This document shows, one piece after another, positions 1 to 12,182 of a stretch of 64,000 nt of DNA. Below the pieces are notes generated by a model. That model did no database searches. It saw only the letters and a program-made list of their open reading frames with translations, and was not told where the DNA came from. Made by a program: the position numbers and the translations under genes. The stretch is from Phaseolus vulgaris (taxonomy: Eukaryota; Streptophyta; Magnoliopsida; Fabales; Fabaceae), in assembly GCF_000499845.2 (NCBI RefSeq), contig NC_023754.2:23408611-23472610 (forward strand). Direction: 5' to 3'. The first letter of the stretch is position 1. Each line of letters opens with the position of its first letter.

Positions 1-368
1 GAGGCCTAGATAAACAGTAAAAGAAGGCAGAAATTGTCATGGAATTTTTGAAAGGTAAAAACTTGTATTCAGCACTTGCATAATCAGAACTAATCTGCAC
101 TGTAACCTTAATGAATAATAGAGAAATGATACTTTCACACAAGAGAGATATACACCTCGATATGATTGATTTAAATATAAATAAATATATATAAAATAAC
201 AAGTAAATTTATAATTAAATGATATAGAAATTTTTAAAAATAATAATATTGAAAGTTGTAACATAATTATATAAAAAATTCATCGTTAACCATTCAGAGC
301 TCGGTTGTGGCAAACGCAGGAGCACACATGTAGGAACTCCCAGTTATATCAGTTCGTTATTTATTACT
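1..368. other. Downstream flank of the root-cap-like gene
   Basis: AT-rich non-coding DNA past the stop codon of the minus-strand root-cap-like gene. A minus-strand AATAAA lies at about 360-365, right next to the stop, and could act in 3' end formation, but it is not decisive. Nothing else is recognised. Confidence 0.4.
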
Positions 369-2393
369 TTAAATAAGGAAGGCATCTCCTTCAGTCAATT
401 CATTTTTACCAATGAATCGAGCCACTGAACAGTCTGGGGAGAATAAGCTGGTGGTTTGAAACTCTTTTCCACCTCCCATGACAGGCATGTTCGCCCCAAC
501 ATTCACGCGGCTCACATAGCTAGCTTTGTATGTTTGCCCCAACACACCACTCACTTCATTGCTTAGAGTGAAGAACTTAAACCCTAGATCAAGGTGGGCA
601 AAGCAATCCTCTTTGGTAATTCCATAGTTGTGAATTCTAGAGTCTTCTTCGGTTATAGGGACAACCTTGGCTGTGACCCTTAATCTCCCTTCCACTTCCA
701 CAAGGACACTGTTTGTAGAAGTGCTCCTAACAATGGAGACATTAGGAACAGTGGAGGATGTCCACCTGGCACCTTCTGATTCGTAGAGGGTGAGAGGTTG
801 ACCATCGAATGTTAGGGCAAGTCGGTCTATGTGGTCTTCCCATGTGGTTGTTTTGAGGGCCCCGACAAATAGTTGGTGATTGTCAAAGAGAATAGCTATG
901 GATTGGACCCAAGTGAAGTCTCTCTTCATGTTGTTGTTTCTTCTGCCTATGAAGTGGGCGTTTATGTGGAGGTTGGGATCGGATACGAGGCAGAAGTTTC
1001 TGTCTTTCTTTCCATGGAAATAGAAAGTGATTCCATCGCCACCAATGAATCGAGGATCTTGGCAAACAGCTCCTGGTCTGTCACACTCTGCCACTCATTC
1101 AACACAAAATTAGTCAAAAAATGTTTATTCAACACCTAAGGGAAACAAATCACTCCTAAGAGAGGTGTATAATTATCATTTATATTTTAGATTAGAGAAT
1201 TATGTATTACTGAAAGACTTACTGCAAACTGGTTTGCAAGTGATGCAATCAACCTCACACCCACGAGGGCAGGCGTTGGGACAAACATGTTCCATGTTGT
1301 AACAATTAGAGTAGCTCTTGTTCCTGCATCTTGCTGTTCTTGGTGACGAGGATTCACCGGAGCCAGGATGACTTGGAGAAGGTGTTGATGTAGACGGAGG
1401 TGAAGGAGAGGGAGGATTAGTTGTGGGAGGTGTTGATGGTGATGGAGTTGTTGGAGAAGGCGTTGATTATGATGGTGGCGGATTAGCAGGTGTAGTTGTA
1501 GGCGATGAAGGGGTAGAAGCTGTTGGTGGTTGGTTCGCAGGAGTAGGATTTAAAGTAGGGGGTGGTGAAGGAGTTGAAGATGAAGGTGGTGGATTCTCAG
1601 GGGTAGAAGCGGCAGGAGGAGTTGGAGATGAAGGTGGTGAATTCTCAGGTGTAGAAGGGGTAGTTGGAGGTGAGGGTGGTGGATTATCTGGTGTAGAAGG
1701 AGTTGTTGGAGATGAAGGTGGTGGATTCTCTGGTGTAGAAGGAGTTGTTGGAGATGAGGGTGGTGGGTTCTCTGGTGTAGAAGGAGTTGTTGGAGATGAG
1801 GGTGGTGGATTATCTGGTGTAGAAGGAGTTGTTGGAGATGAGGGTGAAGGATTATCTGGTGTAGAAGGAGTTGCTGGAGATGAGGGTGGTGGATTCTCTG
1901 GTGTAGAAGGAGTTGTTGGAGATGAGGGTGGTGGATTCTCTGGTGTAGAAGGAGTTGTTGGAGATGAGGGTGAAGGATTCTCTGGTGTAGAAGGAGTTGA
2001 GGGTGGTGGGTTCTCTGGTGTAGAAGGAGTTGTTGGAGATGAGGGTGGTGGGTTTTCTGGTGTAGAAGGGACTGTTGGAGTAGTTGGTGGTGGATTTTCT
2101 GGTTTAGAAGGAGATGTTGGAGATGAGTGTGGTGGATTTTGTGGTGTTGAAGGAGATGAGGGTGGAGGGTTTGCAGTCCCAACACAGATGGGTTTACAAG
2201 AAGCACACTCCACTGTACACTCATCAGGGCAAAACTTAGGGCATACATGCACTAAATTATAGCAATGTTTGTACTTCTTTATCTTGCAGCTTGCATGGCT
2301 AGGATTTTTGGCAATTCCAGGGGGAGTAGCCCCTACACCTCCCACTAGCACAAGTAGGATTGGCACCAAAACTTTAACAATTATTTGAGCCAT
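369..2393 (-). CDS. Secreted proline-rich root-cap / LEA-related protein, interrupted by one in-frame stop
   Basis: Two exons on the minus strand, 2393-1223 and 1087-369, joined by a 135-bp GT-AG intron (donor GTAAGT, acceptor GGCAG). The joined frame is 629 codons. Start ATG 2393 opens a hydrophobic signal peptide (MAQIIVKVLVPILLVLVGG). Next comes a Cys-rich block (CKIKKYKHCYN...CPKFCPDEC...CKPIC). About 300 residues of extensin-like repeats (PSSPTTPSTPENPP) follow, then a second copy of the Cys-rich block (CRNKSYSNCYN...CPNACPRGC...CKPVC). The C-terminal domain starts CDRPGAVCQDPRFIGGDG and resembles the root-cap/LEA-related family. These are secreted wall-associated proteins of uncertain biochemical role. 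A TAA at 1467-1469 (codon 309) cuts the frame late in the Pro-rich part. All sequence after it, including the splice phase, is still open, so the break looks recent, or it is an allele, a sequence error or a spliced-out segment. As read, the product would lack the conserved domain. Confidence 0.75.
1571..2170 (-). repeat. 42-bp coding minisatellite (Pro-rich extensin-like repeats)
   Basis: About 13 head-to-tail copies of a 42-bp unit encode a 14-residue motif of the type PSSPTTPSTPENPP on the minus strand. Copies differ by point changes and by whole-codon losses; one short copy lies near 1990-2010. The frame is kept throughout. Such arrays change length easily by slippage or unequal crossing over. 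Confidence 0.8.
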
Positions 2394-2488
2394 ATATAAA
2401 TTGAAGGTAGATTTTCTAGTTGTAATTCTTAGATCAAATACCTATTAGCTCTTCAATTTGTGTGTGATTATCATGGTATGAGCATTGC

Positions 2489-2497
2489 CTTTTATAG
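2489..2497 (-). promoter_or_regulatory. Probable TATA box of the root-cap-like gene
   Basis: CTATAAAAG on the minus strand, about 95 bp upstream of the ATG at 2393. The match to a plant TATA box and the spacing are good. Confidence 0.55.
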
Positions 2498-3854
2498 GCA
2501 CGAAGAATCTATAAATTAATGAGTTGAAGAGCTGTACACAAGGCTAGAAATCCACGAGTTTCGGATTGTGTTTTCAAAATTTTCTTATCAGAAACAACGT
2601 ATATCATTCACATGGTTCCTTAAGAAATTAAAATAGTTGAAGTTACTTTTTGTTCTGTATCAGGCACATGGTTCCTTTGGAAGCTTTAAATCTGAACATG
2701 GCATCTCTTTAACACGACGTAAAGGAATCAGTTAATTAGTCTTCCTCTTAGATTGAAATACATCTCCTTCAGTAAATGAAGGTATTTCATCAACATCAAA
2801 TTTCCCTGATCAACATCAACTATCCATCAAAATTCAATTATTAATTAGTTTTTGATTTGTGGAATTTATTAACTTGATTTTTTATTCAACTATTAAATGA
2901 TTATGGTAGAGAAAAATATTTGTCACTTTTTAATTTATCATGTAGCATACACATATAAGCACTAATCTTCCAATAAACCATGACTTTTTGTAATATTATT
3001 CCAAAAATAATTGATGAAATTTGGTAATTAATATGACTTATTTTATCAATAAAAAATTAAATCAACATTTTAGAACATTTGGATACTCTAACTGTACATA
3101 AAATTAATATAACATAAAATATTACTTAAAAATTAAAATAATAACTAATTATTTGGTGAATCCTTTGAATTATTTATGAATTTTAAAACACGTCTTCAAT
3201 TTGTTTTAATTGAGTTGCTAGACTAGAAAAGTAGATTATTTTTGAAGAGAAATGACACCTTGTGACTGTTCTAGGCACTTAAGTTTCTTTCACAAAAGTT
3301 AAATAATTAAACCTAAGTTTTATAATAATAAAATGCTTACAGTCACCAGTCATCACCAATATTTTTGGATGTTTTCCTTAAGACGTGATTGATGCACATC
3401 TCGAGAAAATAGATTAGTCAAATTCCCAAACATTAGGGTTCGACAACATTGGCCTAAATTTTATTTGGAAACATTTATGAAAATTTATTTGAAAATGTTA
3501 TTAATATATTATTGATTGTTAACAAAGTTATCAAATTCAAACTTTACAGGCATGCATTATATTATTAAAAATCTCTATTTTATTATTGAATTAGAGGAAG
3601 TAGATTGATTAATTATTGGAATGAAAAACAATTATATTGGGTACCCACAAACTAATAATTCCTGTGCTTTGAATACATGACTAGGTTCAACTTCTGCTTT
3701 CATTTGAAGTAATTTCTCAATCTGTTTGCCTATATCCTAAGTCAAAACACTTTTTTCTGTGTGGAGAAAAACAAATGCTTTTTAGGATTGAACATATTCT
3801 TTCCTGCAATTATGTTTATGAAAAATAAAAAAATTATTAAAAAAAGACTATAAT

Positions 3855-4420
3855 AAGTTTATTATATATAATCTAACTATAATTTAAATAATAATCTAAC
3901 TAATAATATAATTAATAATATAAATAATAATCTAACTAATACTATAAACAATAATTTAAATAATAATCTATTTAATGCTCTTAAAAATAATTTAAATAAT
4001 AATCTAACTAATACTCTAAAGATAATCGTTTATAAGATAATAGATAACAGTAATATAATATACTATAGCAATAATAATATAATATAATATAATATAACAT
4101 AATATAATAATAATAAAATACATAATAACAATAATAATATTAATATATTTACATAATTATAATAGTAATAAAATAATTTAATAATATAAATATTAAAAAT
4201 TATAAAATGATAATTATAATATATATAAAAAATTAATAAAATTATAAATAATAATTATAATAATAATATTAAAAATAAGAATAATACTTAAATTAATTTT
4301 TAAATTAATAATAATAATAAAATAATACATAATATTAGTAAAATAAATAAAAATTAATAATAATTAAAATTAAGTTATCAAATTATATTAATCTTAATAA
4401 CAATAATTATTTTATTTTTA
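3855..4420. repeat. Low-complexity TAA/AATAAT-rich tract with imperfect tandem units
   Basis: From about 3855 to 4020 a phrase like ataatctaactaatactata returns four times at roughly 50-60 bp spacing. It then dissolves into TAA, ATA and TAATAA simple sequence up to about 4420. This looks like an old degraded tandem repeat. Confidence 0.5.
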
Positions 4421-5083
4421 TTGTTAGTCTACAAAAATTATTTTTTTATAAGTAACTGCAATGTCAAATAATACAAATTCTGGCAATAATATTTTAATCA
4501 CACACCAGTTATGTGTACAAAATAATTAATCATATATAATTTTAAATTAGTTTTAATCATACGAGTAAAATTATAGTTTTATTATTTCATTAATATAAGA
4601 AAATATTTCATTAATTACACCTATTAAATCACTTTAAACTTTCATAAACTCTCATTCTCTTTGTCTAAAAAAATTAATTTAGTATTTTATTTATATTAAA
4701 TGAATATAATATTTTATTATGAAAAGGTTGTAAAGTAGAAGCCAGACAAAAAATAGAATGTGAAACAAACAATAATCTTTTGAAAAGGGTGGTGGTAGGT
4801 TACACCCAAGTGAAAAATATTAATTTAATAATCCAATAAATTAATATTTTAATTATATTTAATTTATTTTTTAATTTAAAATATTATTATAATAGGTTGT
4901 GAAGCAAATATTATTTACTATTTTGGTGTAAAAGTAAACTTTTTTGCCAAAAGTACATAAACGAGGTAACTCAAAACTTTTATTAGTAATTTGCACAAAA
5001 TTCTGTTTTTTTTTTAAATTGGGTAAGTGTCTAGTGTGACACAACTTTGTTTAATTATGTTAATTAACTAAAATTGTATATGA

Positions 5084-5128
5084 GTGATACAATTTTAGCG
5101 TAAAATAATATAACTGAAATTGTATCAC
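5084..5128. repeat. Inverted repeat, 15-bp arms
   Basis: GTGATACAATTTTAG at 5084-5098 and CTGAAATTGTATCAC at 5114-5128 pair with one mismatch around a 15-bp loop. Similar phrases (acaacttcac, gaagttgtg) continue to about 5180, so the hairpin may be part of a small degraded MITE. Confidence 0.5.
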
Positions 5129-5296
5129 CCGTGTACAACTTCACTTATATTATTTTAGACTGAAGTTGTGCCACCATGCACAAATTTAGTTTAGTTGTGA
5201 AAAAAATAGGTTTAATACTTGAAAGAATTTAATTTTTTTACACATATTTATAAATTTTAAAAAGTTATTCTTTGTATTATTTTAAAGAGAATTTTT

Positions 5297-5400
5297 TTTA
5301 TCAACAAGAAAAGATATAATAAATTTAGCCCACATAAAAGTGGTTCAACCCTCTTACAAAGTAAAAAAGACATACACCTCAAAAAACTCCGATTGCCTAT
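5297..5400 (-). mobile_element. LINE-type 3' tail fragment
   Basis: On the minus strand this reads TTTGTAAGAGGGTTGAACCAC and ends TTGATAAAAAAAA. It resembles the 3' end of the LINE relic at 14.4-15.0 kb (tttgtataagggttggatcacc ... gctgataaaaaaa). No coding part remains. Confidence 0.4.
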
Positions 5401-6778
5401 CCTTCCACAACTAGCTTTTTAAAGATAATGTTAAAATTTGAATTCTCAATAATTTTTTAAATGTAATTATTTGCATATTATGATATTATGAAATTTTTCC
5501 AAAGTTATATAGAATGTATGAGATCCAATTTCATCTAGTGCAAAATTAAGTTTATTGTTCTGCGTACACTTGACCTAATTTTATTCCAAACCTTCACATG
5601 AGATATAAAGAACTCGGAAGATCAAAGACTAAACACATCCATAATAGATAATCGAGATTGAAATAAACTAAAAGAGTTCTCTTACTATAAAAATGAAGGA
5701 CACAATAGGAGCAATTGCTCGTATTAACCATAAGATATCATCACACTTTTATTAACTATTATGTAAAAATATATTATGCTTTCTTATATTCTCATTTACA
5801 ATACTTTCATGTCATTCAACTAACTTCGACCAATTTATATAATATTGTAATCTGCAAATAATTACAATTAACGAATTATTAAATCTATAAATATATCTCT
5901 AAAATAGATTAATGTCTTTCAAATATTAAATCTATTTTTTTATAATCAAACTGAACTTATGCCTCGATGAGATAATCTTAGGCATAATAATAAAACTAAA
6001 GTCACCGATGAAACAACTTCAATTATATTATTCAATTATATTATTATGTAAAAAAGTCGTGAAAAAAAAAGTTGTGCAAATGTTACGAGTTCTAACTTAA
6101 AAGGTTGATCTCCCAGAACTTAATCCAATTTAGTAATTTTTCCCCCCAAATTTACATAATTTAGCGGAAATATTCTTCCTTTCCGACGTTCCCTTACATC
6201 TTCCTTCTCTGCTACCTTTCTGAGTTCATCACTTTCACAAATTCAATATCGAACTTGAGCGACCTGTTCCAACCGCAAATTTGGTATACACGAACCAAAT
6301 CACAGTACTATTCGTTCATTTTACTAAAAAGATAATAAACTATACAGTTTGGGATATCAGACTATAAATATGAGAAGAGAAGAAATCCATGTCTGTGAAC
6401 TTAATCAAGGACTAATATTACTCAATCCTCAAATTCATGATGGTTCTACTTTGTAGTAAGGTTGCAGTACCCTTTTCACTTTCTTTCAATATTTTTTTGC
6501 TTATCAGAAGAGAATGATAAGCTTGTCTTGAAAGAACAATGGGCACAGAAAGGATCAGAATTATCACCACACATAAATAGAGGGAGAAAATGGAATAAAG
6601 TAGCATATTGTTTAATTTAAAATGTCAAGCAATATTGTACCAAACAAAGTGAAAATGTCAAGCAATGCACCAAACAAGTGAAAATGCCAATTCGCTGATA
6701 AAAAAAATAGTGAAAATGCTAAGAAAACTTGTCATAACGCAAAGGAAACAAGGCAATGTTTTGTCCATAACCAAAAGA
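5401..6778. other. Intergenic DNA downstream of the first HD-ZIP IV gene
   Basis: No gene supported. The rightmost few hundred bases should include the 3' UTR of the minus-strand HD-ZIP IV gene. A short run 'gctgataaaaaaa' near 6694 resembles a retroposon tail. Confidence 0.4.
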
Positions 6779-9700
6779 TCACTCCAAGTTGTTGCAATTG
6801 AGAGCATCCTTGACTCTGAGAATAGTTGAGGTTAAAAGGGAGTTCACAGCTGCTCCAGCTTTCCTATTTGGCATATTGCGTCCATCAGCACTAGCTAGTA
6901 TCTGAAATGCCACAGTCAGTAATGAGCCTCCCAATCTTTCACCATCTGAACAATCAAATGCTCCCAAAGCTGCATTTGGGTCACCCTCTGGAGAGATGAC
7001 AAAACCTGATGGAAGAACTGGTAACATTGAAGAGTCTTCTCCCATTATGGCCGAAGTCATAGTTGCTACATCAGTTGGAGCATATATGACATACGTTCCC
7101 ATGGGGGTTGTGAAACTCTCTTGAAGAATCAGTGCATTGTTCTCGCTAGGGATGAATGGCTACACATGAAAAATTGAAGAATCAGTGATCAAGTTAGGGT
7201 TGTGACTATTAAAACCTAATTCAAAGTTGTTTGCTACGTACCTTAACCATATAATTTAACAAAGAATGCCTTATGATTATGACAGTGTTTGTTTAATATA
7301 ATTGTAATAAAAACTAAACTAAACCTGTCTTAGAACAAAGTTGAAACATGAAACAAAAAGAAAGATTTGAATTACCCGAATAATCGAGACACAGTTCCCA
7401 GGGTGAATTCCATTTGAAATGTGTGCAACCTTGTGTGACTGGTTTCCACAGGTAAGAACATCCCACTGTGTATGTAAGAAAAGAGCACGTAAATATTAAT
7501 CATTCTGCAAAGCAAGGTTAATTTAAATCTAACTAACAAATAAAAGTAATTCTTGTATATAATAAAAAATTAGTTAGCTAGATTATTGTGAACCTGAGCA
7601 CGGTTTTTATCATCTGAGAAAAACTCAAAAATTTTCATATAATGGAGAGGGAGCCAAATGGAGGTAGCAGCTGCAACAATCATGCCACTTGGTTGTCCAA
7701 TCATTTTGCTTTCGCGAATAGAGACCCTCACTCCACTAGTATTCGCCAGATCAGAAAGTGGAAAGTCCAAACCATCTGCCATGGTTATACTTTCACAGAA
7801 GATTTTGAGCATACGATGAGCAAAATTCATTATACTTCGCCTTCCTTCAAGAGAATTGATCACTGAACAATGATAAGTAAAATATTTGAGTTAGCTATAA
7901 GCACATAACCATCTATCATAAATAAAGCATACACACACATATATGTGAATTCTTGTTCACGTATAAAAAAAATGCATGTATGTATTCATGCAGTGTAAGG
8001 GTTTTGAGTAATATGAGAAAGTGTGACCTCCTGCAGTGTCATGATCAGGTATCTTTTCAATATAAAAGGCAGCAAATCTCTCGGAAATTCTTTGAAGTTC
8101 CATAATCCACCTTTCAGCTCCATATGCAATGCCCTTAGCAATAATATCTTTGTACAGTGGATGTATTTGGATTTTATCATCCACTTCAACATGCTCCACC
8201 CAAGTAACCTAACAAAGCATAATATATTTTTTATTAATCCGTCGGATAAAAAAAAGGGTATGCATATTTGAACACTCCACGAAAATAACTGGATTTAATC
8301 CCAGGATTTACTTCAATATTGGAATTATATGATTTTGTGATGTGAAGTGATCAGTGAATCCCAAAATATAATGATACAGAATTTCTAAATCTGGATAAGC
8401 TGAAAAAGTTTTCACTAGTTTTAGCATCAATCTAATTCTAATTCATCCATATAATAGATGACCACAGTGAAATAGATTATAAACCTCTAGATTAACTTTA
8501 TTTATAATGTCCAAGATTTAGAAATTTTATTTTAAACTAGCTAGTGTTACCTTCACACATAAATTGTTTTAAAAGAAATTAAACTAAAAACTGAAAAAAA
8601 AAATAATTCATATTTAATTGTTGAATAAATGCTCACACATTATTGCCCTAGCAAGTGGTACTACCAATGGGTCAATTGAACCATTTTACATTTTTCCTGT
8701 TAGGCCTTCATCTTAACACAAGGTAGCAATGCTTTCCAGAATGGCCTCTAAAATTTTGCTTTTATGTAAAACGTCTTTCTCAGTAACATGTAGAGTATTT
8801 CAATCTTATAGTTGAAGATCTACTAAAGTAGTTCACTAATATGTAAATTACTAACCATGGAGTACCCATTGGGCAGTTCCTGGATCAAGCACCCAGAGGG
8901 ATATTTCCAAGAGTGAAAAATAGAGGATTTTTGCTGAAAGGAATCAAATGACACATCTGCAATCACCAGGCCTTCTTCAATTTGTTGACAGAAACGAAGA
9001 AATTGAAATTCACGAGGTTGCACAAAGGGTGAAAGAACATGCATTTGCTCGGACATCTGTCATAAAAGTATTGTCAACAGATTAAAAACTTATATTAAAG
9101 AGCTTAATTACAAAAACAAGGTTTGCATGAAAATATATACCAACTGCAAGGCTCCACTTCGGTTTCCTGCCGAACCTCTTTCAAGTACTTTCAGTGTTTC
9201 TGCTTTTGAGACAATTGTTGGGAACAGATTAACCCATTTGTTCTGAAAAGAGGAATTCATCACCATGCTCTTACGAGTCAATATTTTTTTCATGTCGATA
9301 GTCAAATCACAATATTAATTAAAAACTAAGAGAGAGAAAGTCTACAGCAAGGGTTATGATATGCTTACCGAATCTAGAAACATGTCAACAAGCTGAAGGC
9401 TATTGATGCTCACTATTCCTGATTCTTTTGTTGCTTCAATACGCACGTTTGGCCCTTTGAAATGTTTGGTCTTTGGGAACATTTTTTGATAGTTTTCAAG
9501 CAGAAGGTAGAGCTTCCCATCTTGAGTGGAAGACTTAATCCAAAAAGGCTCATTAATCCGAAGAAGCCTAATTAACTCATCCATTGCGGTAGCAGCAACC
9601 TTAGCCATAAGGTTTTTTTCTATGCCTTCACTTGCATATACGTTATAGCCACCATCCATCATTTGCAAAGCAAGATTTGGATCATGACTTGAACTTGCAC

Positions 9701-12113
9701 CAATTACTTGGTTCATTGGATTTCCATGTGATGCATTTGAACTTGATCCTATGATGGGGAAAAAACCCTGTTGGAACTGATCAGGTGGTAACATCTGGCT
9801 CTCCAAGTACCTCGAAAGAAGACGAGACACCTTCTCATGCTGAAAACCAATTCACAAATATTTAAAACCAATCAACCTACAGTTCTTCTGTTTAAAGCAG
9901 TAGCAAGCAAATATTGCATTCACATGAAATATAAAAAGAATGAATGAACGAGTTCAGTAACCTCTTCCTTTAGGTGAATATTTTCAATTTTCATATTATG
10001 GATAGAATGTTCACGATCTCCTTCAAGACACGGTGGTCCCCCACAAGATGGGCAAAGCATACTCTTCAAAGCCTCTTGCATTGTAACATTTTCTGTGTGT
10101 ATCCTATCATTCTCAACTCGAAGAGCAGTGTTATCTGCTCTCTCGTGTTGATTCTTTAGGTAACATACACATAAAAAATGGTGAGTTATATATTAAACAC
10201 AATATTGACACGTAAAATGTTTTGTACAATCTCACTGTAGAAAACACTTTCTGTAAATGAATAACACCAACACATGTGAAATAGTTTCTAAATGAAAAGT
10301 ATGATCAATACCTTGATTTGGGTCCTCTTATTCTGAAACCAGAACTTTATTTGCCTTGGCTCAAGTCCAATCTCAGCAGCCAACTGACGCCGTTGGGCCT
10401 CATCAGGGTGTGGGCAATCCTTGATGAATCTTTTATAAAAAAAAAAAAACCTCAATAGTTAGTTCTTCCTTTAGCAACCTATGAAAAAAAAAGTACATTA
10501 TATAAAAGTTATCTAATTATTATATAATATGATTTGATTTTGACCTATATAATTGATTGAGTTATGTATAATTAATTATGTAGTTCTATAATGTAAAAGA
10601 TAAGTGGTACATAAAATGCATAATCCATATGGGTTATGTATAAACAACTATACATGCTAGACAATCAATTATGTAGTAACATGCTGATAAAAAAAAATTA
10701 TGCAGTAAAATTTTTCCTATTGAGGTAAGAACATGAAAGTAGAAACATTTTTATATTTTGCATGATGTTAATGTCTTTTAATTACATCATAGAAAAGAAT
10801 AAAAGTCTTTAATGAATTTGATGCGTTAGTTCTTCAACTTAACCCTCTCTAACCTAAAATAATATACACAACATATAGTTGATTTAACTTTTTTTAATAA
10901 TCTCAAATAATTTGTTATTTGCTCTGTTTGTAACTTTTGAGTTGGAAAAAAAAGTTATGAATTCAAATTAAATTTGATTTGTAGAAGAGGAGAACCATTC
11001 ATCTATATTAAAGAGAATATGCTTCATTAAATATAATAATTATTATTACATATATAGATAGAAAAAAATTACTGCACTGGTCAATTTAGCAAAACAAAAA
11101 TCATAGATAGTGCAAACTACTCAAATTCAACAGTTAAAAAAATAGTAAAAATATTATAAAAAAATGTCGATAGAAAAAACAACAAGCTTATTGGTAGTAT
11201 ATTGCATAATATAATTTATCAGTATGGAATTCACTATGGTTAGTTTTAATGAAATGTGAAACAGTATTTTCATCAAACATGTGCACGATTATGACATTCA
11301 TCATACAATGAAGCACCAAAAAAGTGTTCTTCAAAACAATTAATAGTTCATATATTTTAGTTCTATAAAATTTATTTTGAAATATCAGTTTTAATTTTTT
11401 TTAAACAATTGATTCGTGTTAGGGTTTCATATTTTGAAAGCAATTTGAGAAGAATGTATTTAGAGTATGATTGAAATGCATGTTTAAATTGGTCATATAT
11501 TTGCATTGAAAAGTGTGTTTTAGGATGAAAAATGTGAAAATTGTTTTGTAAATTATAAAAATCAGAGGCTAAAAAAATACAATTTGTGACATTTCTCCTA
11601 ATCAAAATCGTCGACCCTGCACAAAATTGACCGAAACATGCAAGGGCATGTTACAAATCAATATCGGTAGCATTAATCGTGATCCTAGTGACAATCAAAA
11701 CCACATTAAACCAAAATTAATAGAAAAACCCTTGAGTAAATAGATTAAACCAAAATTCATCAAAAAAAAATATTTGATGAACCCAAGAAAAGCAAAATCA
11801 AGAGGAATTAAATGTGGAGAGAGATCTATTGAGCTTGATTAAAAAAAAAATAGAGTTTTACGAAGATGCACAATTAAATCTAGAGGAATTATGTGTTTAC
11901 TCTTTAATTTCTTTCACCCAAAAAGCAAAATGCTCCCTCAAAATGAAGCAAATCAAAGTATTAATTAAATTGAAAGGGTTATCTTAATTACCTTTCAAGT
12001 CTTGCTGTTTGAGAAGAAGTAAGACGTTTGTAGGAGTTTTTCCTTCCGTTGTTCAAGTTTTGAGAACCTTCATCGTCACCAGACCCACCAGCACTGGCCA
12101 TTGAAGAAGCCAT
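6779..12113 (-). CDS. HD-ZIP IV homeodomain-START transcription factor (HDG11/HDG12-like), copy 1
   Basis: Ten exons on the minus strand: 12113-11992, 10429-10312, 10153-9962, 9839-9369, 9242-9141, 9056-8856, 8208-8028, 7862-7594, 7465-7376 and 7159-6779. They give 708 aa, usual for the family. The homeodomain spans exons 1-2 ([37 protein letters not shown]). Exon 3 holds the zipper-loop-zipper with its CPSCGGP Cys pair. Exon 4 opens the START lipid-binding domain, which runs through exons 5-7 ([45 protein letters not shown]). A conserved C-terminal HD-ZIP IV region follows. Such proteins are nuclear regulators of epidermal (L1) cell fate, trichomes and cuticle; that this one does so is inference. 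The ATG at 12113 is chosen because a TATA box sits 62-69 bp upstream and [14 protein letters not shown] resembles the start of copy 2. [11 protein letters not shown] differs from the more usual FWFQNRRTQMK. HDG11/12 assignment is tentative. Confidence 0.93.
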
Positions 12114-12174
12114 TTTCAAGCAGGCTAAGCAATCTGCAATTAAAATTATGGAACATTTCTGAGCCTTTAGGTTG

Positions 12175-12182
12175 TTTATATA
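12175..12182 (-). promoter_or_regulatory. TATA box of HD-ZIP IV copy 1
   Basis: TATATAAA on the minus strand, 62-69 bp upstream of the chosen ATG (12113). It lies inside the longer in-frame extension that would start at 12200, which argues against that upstream methionine. Confidence 0.55.

Larger units (their letters stand above)
2500..5296. other. AT-rich intergenic DNA
   Basis: No supportable gene. It holds low-complexity stretches (separate entry), short inverted repeats and no long reading frame on either strand. Confidence 0.5.

Noticed and set aside
1423..2262. A 279-codon plus-strand frame rich in Gly, Val and Glu
   Set aside because: It is the antisense shadow of the Pro-rich repeat of the minus-strand root-cap-like gene, which has a signal peptide, Cys blocks and a proper intron.
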